Positions 53,290 to 61,185 of a stretch of DNA of 64,000 nt are shown here, piece after piece; the first letter of the stretch is position 1, and each line of letters opens with the position of its first letter. Origin of the DNA: Enterococcus sp. BWR-S5 (GTDB taxonomy: Bacteria > Bacillota > Bacilli > Lactobacillales > Enterococcaceae); NCBI RefSeq assembly GCF_016745255.1, contig NZ_JADOEQ010000001.1, positions 454,841 to 518,840 on the forward strand, given 5' to 3'. A program made the translations under genes and the position numbers. Below the pieces are notes generated by a model. It did not search any database. It saw only the letters and a program-made list of their open reading frames with translations, and was not told where the DNA came from.

Positions 53290-54087
53290 TTAAATGATTC
53301 CTCTTTTCTTATAACAGCTATGAAGAAAATGAAAAATCGACTCTTGAACAAGCTCAAAATCAAGCAATTCAAATCTTAATACCCAAGAGAGGGAAGTTAA
53401 AAAACGATTCCAACAAATGTTACGATTATTTTGATTTAAGATTGTTTGATTATTTTGATTAATCCAATGGTTCAGCTCATCTTGAGATAGGAGCTCTCTT
53501 TTTATTAATACGATAATAACAGGAACCATTCGACTTTCCTCTTCCCAAAGAAAATCATCGATATCGAATATGGCGCGTGTGAGGATGCTCAGGATTTGTT
53601 GGGCTATCGTTTCTGTTGCTTGCTTAGAGCGTGCGACAGCTGCCAGTAAATCAGCACCGTGGGCAAAAGCATGTGCCCAGCCTTTGACAGGCACTAATCC
53701 ACGATTATCCTTCTCTATCTCCATGTAATTCAATGATTCTGCAATGAGCTGTTTCTCCATCTCAATTTCCAGCCAGTTGTTCTTATAATGATCATCCAAT
53801 AGCTGTACAAGAAGTAGTGAGGTGAAGCTTCTCGTAAATGTATCATCTGTCTGTTCCTGTTCAATTCCTTGGTAAAGAAGTTTTCTAGCAAAAATTTCAT
53901 CTAGCAGCCACTGCTTTTGATTGTTCGTCAATCGATTATTCTCTAAGAGTATGCACCACCCGCTATAGATAGTTTCTCGCAGCTCCTCAGAGAGTGAGCC
54001 TATATGCTGAAGCATTAAGTGAATTAATTCATCAGAAGCAGGTTGATTACTTTCCAATTGTTTAGTGACAAAAATCTGTTCGTCCAT
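53290..54087 (-). CDS. DUF2785 family protein
   Basis: The 265-residue helical cytosolic protein has the DUF2785 hallmark KGWAHAFAHGADLLAAVARS in its middle. No membrane segments are seen. The site CGGAGG precedes the ATG. The function is unknown. It is the last gene of a minus-strand group and ends at the shared terminator with ackA. Confidence 0.8.
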   Translation of the reverse strand: MDEQIFVTKQLESNQPASDELIHLMLQHIGSLSEELRETIYSGWCILLENNRLTNNQKQWLLDEIFARKLLYQGIEQEQTDDTFTRSFTSLLLVQLLDDHYKNNWLEIEMEKQLIAESLNYMEIEKDNRGLVPVKGWAHAFAHGADLLAAVARSKQATETIAQQILSILTRAIFDIDDFLWEEESRMVPVIIVLIKRELLSQDELNHWINQNNQTILNQNNRNICWNRFLTSLSWVLRFELLDFELVQESIFHFLHSCYKKRGII

Positions 54088-54242
54088 GTGTGTTCCTCCG
54101 TCATTCTTACTACTGATAGTATACCAAATGAAAAACAGTAAAGGGACTGAATAATGAGGAAAAAGCGGCTAAAAGTACTTGAATTTCGATAATAAGCCAG
54201 TTTTGAATACCTGTTTAAAAGTGTATTACAGAATAAAGCACA

Positions 54243-54277
54243 AAAAAAGAAGGTCCCTATTTCAGAAACCTTCTTTT
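54243..54277 (-). terminator. Terminator of the universal stress protein gene
   Basis: On the minus strand AGAAGGT pairs with ACCTTCT, followed by seven T. Confidence 0.75.
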
Positions 54278-54291
54278 TCAAATAAATCAGA

Positions 54292-54765
54292 TTATTCTTT
54301 TTCTTCTTTAGGTACATCATTTTCTAAGTCTGTTCGAACCACTAAGACATCACAGCTCGAATTTCGAATGACATACTCAGAAACAGAACCAATGAATAAG
54401 CGTTCTACAGCATTCAGACCTGTTGCGCCAATCATGATTAAATCGACATTGTTGTCTTCAGGCAAATGCTTAGCGATGATCACTTTGGGTGAACCGTATT
54501 CAATAACAGTGGATACTTTTTCACAACCATGTTCTTCTGCCTGTTTTTTATACTCAGCCAGTGTTTGTTTTGCCATTTCAGTTGCTTGTTCAGCCAACAT
54601 ACCATCAAATGAAGAAATGGACTGGAACGCACGAGTATCAATGACATGGGCAAGTAACAGCTCTGCATCATTTCTTATTGCAACGTTTACAGCTTTTTGA
54701 TACGCTAGTTCCGCTTCGGCAGAACCATCAACAGCGACCATGATTTTACTATAATTTTGTAACAA
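54292..54765 (-). CDS. Universal stress protein (UspA family)
   Basis: The 157-residue protein has the Usp fold with ATP-binding motifs: KIMVAVDGSAEAELAY, LAHVIDT and the late GATGLNAVERLFIGSVSEYVIRNSSCDVLVV (G-2X-G-9X-G-S form). TTG 54765 has AAGGAG 8 bases upstream and gives the usual family start LQNYSKI; GTG 54774 overlaps that site. Its position near ackA is typical for enterococci. Confidence 0.92.
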   Translation of the reverse strand: MLQNYSKIMVAVDGSAEAELAYQKAVNVAIRNDAELLLAHVIDTRAFQSISSFDGMLAEQATEMAKQTLAEYKKQAEEHGCEKVSTVIEYGSPKVIIAKHLPEDNNVDLIMIGATGLNAVERLFIGSVSEYVIRNSSCDVLVVRTDLENDVPKEEKE

Positions 54766-54852
54766 AGGGATCACTCCTTTTCTATAAAAAATTATTCACA
54801 CTTTTATTGTAGAACAAAACCTCAAAAATTTAAATCAAAAAGGGAAAAACAA

Positions 54853-55122
54853 TTAGATTTTTTTTGCGAAAGTTAGTCCAAACACCGTTGAAAGGACTAA
54901 TAATAACAAAATGTAAATAAAAGAAAGATAGAACTGACCTAAAATAGCGATCGGAATTCCAATAATACCAAGGATTAGAAAACTACGACTATAGCGATTA
55001 AAAAAATCAGCCGGAATCTCTTTGCTGAACCCCTTCATCAGCTGTGGGAATTTTCTTTTAATGTATAGTCCAACAAAAATCGCCAGTAAAGCAGCGATAA
55101 AAATTAATAATTGAATAACCAT
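54853..55122 (-). CDS. Small hypothetical membrane protein
   Basis: The 89-residue protein has about three predicted helices (VIQLLIFIAALLAIFVGLYI, SFLILGIIGIPIAILGQFYL, YILLLLVLSTVFGLTFA) and a basic loop after the first. ATG 55122 follows GGAGG. No family is recognised with confidence and no function is proposed. Confidence 0.7.
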   Translation of the reverse strand: MVIQLLIFIAALLAIFVGLYIKRKFPQLMKGFSKEIPADFFNRYSRSFLILGIIGIPIAILGQFYLSFIYILLLLVLSTVFGLTFAKKI

Positions 55123-55144
55123 AATCAACCTCCAAAAGAATAAT

Positions 55145-55186
55145 AAAAAGGACGTGACATTAATCGTCTGATAAATGTCACGTCCC
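55145..55186 (-). terminator. Terminator of the 6S-like RNA
   Basis: On the minus strand GGACGTGACAT pairs with ATGTCACGTCC (11 bp, perfect) and a T tract follows. Confidence 0.88.
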
Positions 55187-55396
55187 TAACTATTTCAAAA
55201 AAAGGATAATCCGTCGATGCCGTTATTTGTCCTATAGTATTGATCCCGCACTTAGCAGGTGGGTTCCACGATCTACAACTTCGAGCTACCAAAAGAAAAG
55301 GCTTGCTACCTGTCTAGATACTAGTCGGATCCCGAGATATCAATAAAATGTTCGGTCAACACACAAAAAAGACAACACGCACATCACAGATTAACC
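55187..55396 (-). ncRNA. ssrS: Probable 6S RNA
   Basis: A minus-strand transcription unit lies between rarA and the small membrane protein gene. Its promoter is TTGCCG (55431-55426) and TATTAT (55408-55403) with 17-bp spacing, and it has a strong terminator. The RNA of about 210 nt folds mainly as one long rod: ATCTA/TAGAT, CGAGC/GCTTG and GGGTTCC/GGATCCC in the apical arm, TATTGAT/ATCAATA below, and an open central region between them. That shape and the position next to rarA, as for bsrA in Bacillus, point to 6S RNA, which binds RNA polymerase by mimicking an open promoter. tmRNA, SRP RNA and RNase P features were not seen. Confidence 0.65.
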
Positions 55397-55402
55397 ATCT
55401 TT

Positions 55403-55431
55403 ATAATAGCACAGCTTTTTGTAATCGGCAA
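55403..55431 (-). promoter_or_regulatory. Promoter of the 6S-like RNA
   Basis: On the minus strand TTGCCG and TATTAT are separated by 17 bp, placing a start near 55396. Confidence 0.7.
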
Positions 55432-55451
55432 TGAGATTGCCTTTATAAAAA

Positions 55452-56729
55452 CTAGGAATTTTTCTTCAAGTTTTCCAGCTTATTGTATTGATGATGCAGC
55501 GCTTGCTCATACTTCCCAGTATCAATTGGTTCATAGTAATGGGCATGCTTCAGCTTATCAGGAAGATATTGCTGGTTCACCCAAGCGTTCTCAAAATCAT
55601 GAGGGTACTGATAGCCAATCCCGCGCCCTAAATCCTTTGCCCCTGAATAATGGCTGTCTCTTAAGTGATCAGGAACCTCACCGGCATTCCCAGCTTCAAT
55701 ATCTGCGATGGCACGGCTTAATGCAGAATTTGCTGAATTAGATTTGGGGGAGAGGCAAAGCTCTACCACCGTCATCGAGAGAGGCATGATAGCTTCGGGA
55801 AATCCTAGTTTTTCAGCCGCCTGTACCGCGGTGACTGCTCGGGCAGCTGCAGCAGGGTTGCCTAAGCCGATATCTTCATATGCAACGACCATCAGCCGCC
55901 GACAAATGATAGGTAAATCACCAGCTACGACTAGTCTGCCGAGATAGTGAAGAGCGGCATCGACATCACTGCCTCGAATCGATTTCTGAAAGGCAGAGAT
56001 AACATCATAGTGAGCATCACCATTTTTATCATGAGTCAGTGCTTTTCTTTGTACGCATTCTTCAATAATTGTAAGGGTGAGGACAATTTGTCCCTCTTGA
56101 TTTTCTTTCGTTGAGCGGACAGCCAGCTCCAGCCCATTCAATGCGCTTCTTAAATCCCCATTTGTTGCTCTGGAAAGGTGCTGCAAGGCTTCAGGCTCAA
56201 GTATGACAGGATATTCTCCCAGTCCTCGTTCTTTATCTGTCAGTGCTACGTCAATCGCTGCTTGGATATCCGTCTCACTCAAAGGCTTTACTTCAAAAAT
56301 TTGTGTTCGACTGCGAATCGCCGGATTGATTGTGATATAGGGATTTTCAGTCGTAGCACCAATCATGATGATTCTCCCGCTTTCCAGATGCGGAAGAAGA
56401 AAATCTTGTTTGGTTTTATCTAAACGATGGACCTCATCCAATAAAAGAATGACTGTACCGCTCATTTTGGCCTCTTCAGCAACAATCTGTAAATCTTTTT
56501 TTGTATCTGTTGCGGCGTTCAACATACGGAAGGCATAGTTGGTAGAACCTGCGATAGCACTGGCAATACTTGTTTTTCCGGTGCCGGGAGGTCCATATAA
56601 AATCATCGAGGACAGCATACGGGCTTCGACCATTCGGCGAATAATCTTTCCTTCGCCAACCAAATGAGTTTGACCAACGACTTCGTCTATGTTTCTAGGG
56701 CGCATTCGATAAGCAAGTGGCTTTTGCAT
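55452..56729 (-). CDS. rarA: Replication-associated recombination protein A (AAA+ ATPase)
   Basis: The 425-residue clamp-loader-like ATPase (RarA/MgsA/WRNIP1) acts at stalled replication forks. It has Walker A GPPGTGKTS, Walker B LLLDEVHRLDK, sensor 1 GATTENPY and the C-terminal tetramerisation domain (VVAYEDIGLGNPAAAARA, GYQYPHDFENAWVNQQYLPD). The ATG at 56729 has AAAGGAAG upstream. It is the upstream neighbour of the 6S-like RNA. Confidence 0.95.
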   Translation of the reverse strand: MQKPLAYRMRPRNIDEVVGQTHLVGEGKIIRRMVEARMLSSMILYGPPGTGKTSIASAIAGSTNYAFRMLNAATDTKKDLQIVAEEAKMSGTVILLLDEVHRLDKTKQDFLLPHLESGRIIMIGATTENPYITINPAIRSRTQIFEVKPLSETDIQAAIDVALTDKERGLGEYPVILEPEALQHLSRATNGDLRSALNGLELAVRSTKENQEGQIVLTLTIIEECVQRKALTHDKNGDAHYDVISAFQKSIRGSDVDAALHYLGRLVVAGDLPIICRRLMVVAYEDIGLGNPAAAARAVTAVQAAEKLGFPEAIMPLSMTVVELCLSPKSNSANSALSRAIADIEAGNAGEVPDHLRDSHYSGAKDLGRGIGYQYPHDFENAWVNQQYLPDKLKHAHYYEPIDTGKYEQALHHQYNKLENLKKNS

Positions 56730-57179
56730 AGATAAACTTCCTTTCCAGGGCATAATTAATTATTTCAACTATTCGTCTATGAATAAGTAGTAAGTCGGTA
56801 TTTACTATGTATACTGACTGATAAATGTGGCATATTTTTCTGCTGTTTCTTTGAGCTAAGAAAGCACCGACTGATAGTAAGAGAAACCTAAGGAGTAGGC
56901 AGTTTCCTAAAATATATATTTTTTAAATCAAAGCGTACGAACAGTTCATGTCATTTGTAAAAGAGTTGTATGTAAATTCCTTTCTTTAGTATAACATGAT
57001 TTTGTAAAAGAACATATATTCGTATCTGTAAATATGATACAATGTAAAAGAAAAATTAGTGATTCGTCAGACAATTGTCTGTCATGAAGTATCATGCTGT
57101 AAATGATTTATTCTTTGATAGCTATGCTGTTTTCATGGCTTATTTGCTGCGGATTGTGTATGATAGAGAGTGGTATAAA
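56730..57179 (+). promoter_or_regulatory. Non-coding region with mpg promoter and a palindrome
   Basis: No gene is seen. An extended -10 box TGATACAAT ends at 57043. Downstream of it, in the transcribed leader, lies the perfect 14-bp palindrome CAGACAATTGTCTG at 57068-57081, a candidate operator for a dimeric regulator. The long AT-rich remainder has no recognised element. Confidence 0.45.
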
Positions 57180-57812
57180 ATGAATAAACTGATGGAATAT
57201 TTCAATAATCATAAGACAGAAGATATTGCCCGATATTTGTTGGGGATGTATTTAGAGCATCAGACTGAAGCAGGCATACTCGCGGGTTATATTGTTGATG
57301 CGGAGGCTTATTTAGGACCTGACGATGAGGCTGCTCACAGCTTTGGCATGCGGGATACACCACGTTTGCGTGCAATGTATGATGTTCCGGGAACAATTTA
57401 CCTTTATACGATGCACACGCATTTAATTTTGAACATGGTGACAGGGGACAAAGGACATCCGCAAGGGGTAATGATTCGCGGCATTCAACCTGCAGAGGGA
57501 CTTGAGGAGATGAGTCGAAGACGAGGCGGCAAAGAGGGACCTGATTTATCTAATGGACCTGGGAAGCTTGTTGCAGCGCTGGGGATTGAAAGAGAGCTGT
57601 ATGGTCAATCGATTTTTAACAGTTCGTTACACCTGGTACCGGAAAAGCGAAAGTACCCGAAAAAAATTCTTGCATTACCGCGGATTGGCATTCCTAATAA
57701 AGGAATCTGGACGGATAAGCCATTGCGATATGCGGTAGCAGGAAATCCATATATATCGTTACAGAAAAAAAGTGAGATTGATAAGAAAACATTCGGTTGG
57801 AAGGAAGTATAA
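57180..57812 (+). CDS. mpg: 3-methyladenine DNA glycosylase (MPG/AAG family)
   Basis: The enzyme removes alkylated purines to start base excision repair. The 210-residue protein is normal for bacterial AAG. It shows the active-site region GYIVDAEAYLGPDDEAAHSF (catalytic Glu in DAEAY), GTIYLYTMHTHLILN and IRGIQPAEGLEEM, and the late RIGIPNKGIWTDKPLRY. ATG 57180 matches the family start (MNKLMEYF); the frame extension upstream to 57075 covers the palindrome and is rejected. Confidence 0.92.
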   Translation: MNKLMEYFNNHKTEDIARYLLGMYLEHQTEAGILAGYIVDAEAYLGPDDEAAHSFGMRDTPRLRAMYDVPGTIYLYTMHTHLILNMVTGDKGHPQGVMIRGIQPAEGLEEMSRRRGGKEGPDLSNGPGKLVAALGIERELYGQSIFNSSLHLVPEKRKYPKKILALPRIGIPNKGIWTDKPLRYAVAGNPYISLQKKSEIDKKTFGWKEV

Positions 57813-57815
57813 ACG

Positions 57816-58304
57816 ATGAAAAAAGAAACAATGCTGGATTATCTTGATAAAGAGCTGAATGAAAAAATCAGAGATTTTGATACGGCGATTGATTGGGATA
57901 CACGAAATCATACAATAGAAGTCGTTGTGCGACTATTTGCAGAAAATAAAGACGGTGAGACAATTGATGATGCTCAGGGTGTGCTATCAGAAGAAGAAGT
58001 CATAGAATTTGAAGATGGCGTAATTTTTTATAATGAGCAAAAAACTAAGCAAAAGCCGGATTCACAAGATTATTTGGCTGTTATTCCCTTCGATGGGAAA
58101 AAAGGAATACAACAATCAACAATTGATGGATTTTTAGTTTATTTGAATGAGGTGTTGATTGACGGTCAAGATGACCTTTTGGAATTTTTGACAAATCCGG
58201 AAAAAGAAAGCTTTGAGCTTGTTTGGGATATGGAACAATTCAATAAAGCGGTGGAGCAGGCAGAAAAAGAGACTAATAGCTATCTGCCTTATCCGAGCTA
58301 CTAA
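57816..58304 (+). CDS. DUF3013 family protein
   Basis: The 162-residue acidic cytosolic protein (TMLDYLDKELNEKIRDFDTAIDWD, FDGKKGIQQSTIDGFLVYLNEVLIDGQDDLLEFL) matches the DUF3013 family of Lactobacillales, commonly encoded just before prmA. The function is unknown. It starts 3 bp after the mpg stop codon and lies 16 bp ahead of prmA, so mpg, DUF3013, prmA, rsmE and the next gene form one operon. Confidence 0.8.
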   Translation: MKKETMLDYLDKELNEKIRDFDTAIDWDTRNHTIEVVVRLFAENKDGETIDDAQGVLSEEEVIEFEDGVIFYNEQKTKQKPDSQDYLAVIPFDGKKGIQQSTIDGFLVYLNEVLIDGQDDLLEFLTNPEKESFELVWDMEQFNKAVEQAEKETNSYLPYPSY

Positions 58305-58320
58305 AAAGGATGGTATAAGA

Positions 58321-59268
58321 ATGAAGTGGACTGAGGTAAAAGTTGAAACGGCAAGTGAAGCAGTAGAAGCAATCTCCAACATCATGATGGAGGCCGGTGC
58401 CAGTGGTGTAGCAATTGAAGATGCATTGGATGTAGAGAATTTTGAGAGTGATTTGTATGGTGAAATTCTTGATAGAGAGCAATTCACCCACATCAAAGAA
58501 GGTGCGTTGGTCATGGCCTATTTTCCTGAAACGACTTTTCTACCCGAAATTCTTCCGTTCATTAAAGAAAACATTGCTCGTCTGCCGGAGTTTGGTTTGA
58601 TGATTGGAAAGAATGAACTGACAGTCAGTGAGGTTGCTGAAAGTGATTGGGCAACTGCATGGAAAAAGTATTACCATCCTGTACGAGTGACGAGATATTT
58701 AACGATTGTACCTAGCTGGGAAAAGTACGAAACAGCAGATGATAAAGAAAGTATCATTACACTAGATCCTGGGATGGCGTTTGGAACAGGCACACATCCG
58801 ACCACACGTCTGACACTTCAAGCGATGGAGACCGTGTTAAGAGGCGGAGAGACATTACTTGATGTTGGGACAGGCTCAGGTGTACTAAGTATTGCCGGGA
58901 AGTATCTTGGAGCAAAATCAGTCCATGCCTTTGATTTAGACGAAGTTGCGGTGACTGCTGCGAAAGAAAATATGGCGATGAATCCTGTTGCGGCTGATGT
59001 GAAAGTAGCAGCAAATAATTTGTTAACAGGAATCGATATTGAAGCCGATGTCATTGTTGCCAACATTTTAGCCGACATCATTTTGTTGATGATTGAAGAT
59101 GCTTATCGTTTATTGAAAGAGAATGGAACGTTGATTGTCTCTGGAATTATCCATGAGAAAAAAGAAATGGTTCTTGCGAAAATGACAGAAGCTGGATTTC
59201 TTATCGATCAGGTCTTTCAGCAAGGGGACTGGTACGCAATTATTCTAAAAAAATCAGAGGAAGAGTAA
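58321..59268 (+). CDS. prmA: Ribosomal protein L11 methyltransferase
   Basis: The 315-residue enzyme trimethylates lysines of ribosomal protein L11. The N-terminal substrate-binding domain (residues 1 to about 100) is followed by DPGMAFGTGTHPTTRL and the SAM motif LLDVGTGSGVLSIAGKYLGA, then VANILADIILLM. ATG 58321 has AAAGGATGG upstream; the longer frame is a shadow over DUF3013. Confidence 0.96.
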   Translation: MKWTEVKVETASEAVEAISNIMMEAGASGVAIEDALDVENFESDLYGEILDREQFTHIKEGALVMAYFPETTFLPEILPFIKENIARLPEFGLMIGKNELTVSEVAESDWATAWKKYYHPVRVTRYLTIVPSWEKYETADDKESIITLDPGMAFGTGTHPTTRLTLQAMETVLRGGETLLDVGTGSGVLSIAGKYLGAKSVHAFDLDEVAVTAAKENMAMNPVAADVKVAANNLLTGIDIEADVIVANILADIILLMIEDAYRLLKENGTLIVSGIIHEKKEMVLAKMTEAGFLIDQVFQQGDWYAIILKKSEEE

Positions 59269-59269
59269 G

Positions 59270-60022
59270 ATGCAACGCTATTTTATAAATGAATCATATG
59301 AGAATCAATCAGAATTTTCTATTACAGGTGAGAATTATCATCACATTGTTCGAGTGATGCGCATGAAGCCGGAGGATCAGTTATTTTTGGCTTTTACAAA
59401 CAAGGTAGTGATTCAAGGGGAAATTACAGCTGTTACTGAAGAAAAGGTGCTTGTTCGTGAACTATCTAAAGAAGAGTCCGATAAAGAGCTGCCAATCCAT
59501 GTGACGATTGCCTGTGGCCTGCCTAAAGGAGATAAGCTTGAGTGGATTGTTCAAAAAGGAACGGAACTTGGCGGACATCGCTTTATCGGTTTTCCCGCTA
59601 AAAATTCAATTGTGAAATGGGACCACAAGAAACGTGGAAACAAGGCCAAACGTCTAGGGAAAATTGCTCAGGAAGCGGCAGAACAGTCTCACCGTCAGCT
59701 GATGCCTGAGGTGCTTTTGTTGGAAAAGGAACAAGAGCTGATAGACAGTTTTTCTAACTATGACAAGGTTCTCATTGCGTATGAAGAATCAGCAAAGCAG
59801 GGAGAACGCAGTGTGCTTGCCGACAGCTTATCAAAAATGAAGCATGGAGAAAGTCTTCTGATTCTGTTTGGACCGGAAGGCGGCTTTTCGCCTGATGAAA
59901 TAGAAGCATTCAATGAACAAGGAGGAGTCAGCTGTGGTCTTGGACCGCGTATTTTACGTGCAGAGACGGCACCACTCTACGCTTTGAGTGCAATTAGCTA
60001 TCAATTGGAAATGTTGTTATAG
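59270..60022 (+). CDS. rsmE: 16S rRNA (uracil1498-N3)-methyltransferase
   Basis: The 250-residue SPOUT-class enzyme methylates U1498 in the decoding site. It has an N-terminal PUA-like domain (HHIVRVMRMKPEDQLFLAF) and the SPOUT knot motifs KGDKLEWIVQKGTELGGHRFI, LILFGPEGGFSPDEI and LGPRILRAETAPLYALSAI. It starts 1 bp after the prmA stop codon behind GGAAGAG. Confidence 0.95.
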   Translation: MQRYFINESYENQSEFSITGENYHHIVRVMRMKPEDQLFLAFTNKVVIQGEITAVTEEKVLVRELSKEESDKELPIHVTIACGLPKGDKLEWIVQKGTELGGHRFIGFPAKNSIVKWDHKKRGNKAKRLGKIAQEAAEQSHRQLMPEVLLLEKEQELIDSFSNYDKVLIAYEESAKQGERSVLADSLSKMKHGESLLILFGPEGGFSPDEIEAFNEQGGVSCGLGPRILRAETAPLYALSAISYQLEMLL

Positions 60023-60031
60023 GGGGTTGTT

Positions 60032-60667
60032 ATGGGGATAGATTTGAATCGAATATCTGTGATGCTGTTAGATTCAACCATGACAGATCAACAGCTGAAA
60101 GAAGAGATATTATTTATACGAAATTATAAGGTGAAAATGGTTATTGTGCTTCCCAACTATGTTGCCAGAGCGAAGCAATTGTTAGATGGAACTGCCATTC
60201 ATGTAGGCAGTGTTGCAGACTATCCCTTGGGGGCAGGAACATTGGGAAAACAAGCTTTTGAAACCGGAGAGCTATACAAAAATGGTGCGACAGAGGTTCA
60301 TATCGCCGCAACCTTGGAAAACTTGGCTGTGAGCAAACAGACCTACCAAATGCTTGCTCCTTTAGCTTTCGGTAAGGGAGCTCTAGGCTTCTTTATTGAT
60401 ATTGATGAGCTATCGGAAGAAGAACGTGGTAAAATCGCATTTCAAATGAGCAGAGTGAATGTCAAGGTTATTTCTTTGGGCTATGCACTTTCTGTAGAAA
60501 AGGCGTTATTCTATACGGGAATGTTCAGAGCAGTAAAAGAGAGGCCACTCCATATACAAGTCAATGTTGATTCTCCGACGCTATTGGAAATGGAGATTTT
60601 GCTGCAGGGCGGGGCAAACACTATAGGTGTAAATAACCCGAGAGAAATCCTGCCTCTGTTTGATTAA
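60032..60667 (+). CDS. DeoC-like TIM-barrel protein lacking the catalytic lysine
   Basis: The 211-residue protein follows the deoxyribose-phosphate aldolase pattern in its first half (LLDSTMTDQQLKEEI, MVIVLPNYVARAKQLL, VGSVADYPLGAGTLGKQAFETGELYKNGATEVH). The DeoC Schiff-base motif KTSTG is absent, its place being taken by VKVISLGYALS, and the acidic residue expected at the end of the GA-EVD strand is His. It therefore looks like a non-catalytic or re-purposed paralogue. It is the last gene of the prmA-rsmE operon. A terminator follows. No function is proposed. Confidence 0.65.
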   Translation: MGIDLNRISVMLLDSTMTDQQLKEEILFIRNYKVKMVIVLPNYVARAKQLLDGTAIHVGSVADYPLGAGTLGKQAFETGELYKNGATEVHIAATLENLAVSKQTYQMLAPLAFGKGALGFFIDIDELSEEERGKIAFQMSRVNVKVISLGYALSVEKALFYTGMFRAVKERPLHIQVNVDSPTLLEMEILLQGGANTIGVNNPREILPLFD

Positions 60668-60722
60668 TCAATGAAAATCAAGGAATTGAAAATCTGAGGA
60701 TTTCAGGTATAATAAGAGTGTT

Positions 60723-60759
60723 GAAAGTGCTGCTGCTTCAAGTAGTACTTTTCTTTTTT
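60723..60759 (+). terminator. Terminator of the prmA-rsmE operon
   Basis: AAAGTGCTGCT pairs with AGTAGTACTTT (11 bp, two G-U), then TTCTTTTTT. TTGAAA at 60686 and TATAAT at 60708 just before it look like a promoter, in which case the hairpin could also act as an attenuator of relA transcription. Confidence 0.75.
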
Positions 60760-60857
60760 ATCAAAAAACAGTTTTTTAAAGATTGTTTATACATAAACTA
60801 TTGATGGCTGGGTGAAGCTGAAAAAAACTATTCAATTAGAACAGATGAAAAAATCAG

Positions 60858-61185
60858 ACAATTGCCTTTTATCAAGAATACTAGGGGATTGGACATCAGA
60901 GCATTAGAAAAATGGAGAAATTTGTCAGTAACCTGACAGATTTCCTCCACAGAACCAAAGGAGTACCATTCCCTCTTATGAAGGAACAACTAGAGGAATG
61001 TGATAACGGACCACAAGAAAGGAGAAATTTGTCAGTAACCTGACAGATTTCCTCCACAGAACCAAAGGAGTACCATTTCCTCTTTTATAGGAACAACTAG
61101 AGGAATGCGATAACGGACCACAAGAAAGGAGAAATCAGTCAGTTATCTGACCGATTTCCTCCACAGAAACAAAGGAGTGAGGATT
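60858..61185 (+). ncRNA. relA 5' leader built of tandem 107-nt structured units
   Basis: The box AAAGGAG recurs at 60957, 61064 and 61171 with an exact 107-nt period; the last one is the relA ribosome binding site. Two full units each hold P1 (CATTCCCTCT or CATTTCCTCT pairing with AGAGGAATG, right arms at 60992 and 61099), loop GGAACAACT, core CGGACCAC (61007, 61114) and P2 (GGAGAAAT pairing with ATTTCCTCC, apex GTCAG/CTGAC). A degenerate unit with P2 intact lies at 60859-60948. The P2 3' strand carries CCTCC, able to pair with Shine-Dalgarno sequence. The core and loop match the ftsK leader. Confidence 0.75.

Noticed and set aside
53290..54087. DUF2785 protein as a metalloprotease from its His-containing AHAFAHGADLL stretch
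   Set aside because: The spacing does not fit HExxH or another known metal site, and the motif is the family hallmark of unknown meaning.
60978..61043. A 21-codon frame in the relA leader starting ATGAAGGAACAA, and M(H/Y)D(P/L)LE frames in the ftsK leader, as regulatory leader peptides
   Set aside because: The start codon is missing in other units (61088 reads ATA; 29461 reads TTG-TAG), the peptides differ between the leaders, and the SD-to-ATG distances are long. The RNA structure is conserved, the peptide is not.
60858..61185. T-box riboswitch in front of relA or ftsK
   Set aside because: There is no T-box sequence (AGGGTGGNACCGCG) and no terminator/antiterminator pair just before either gene.
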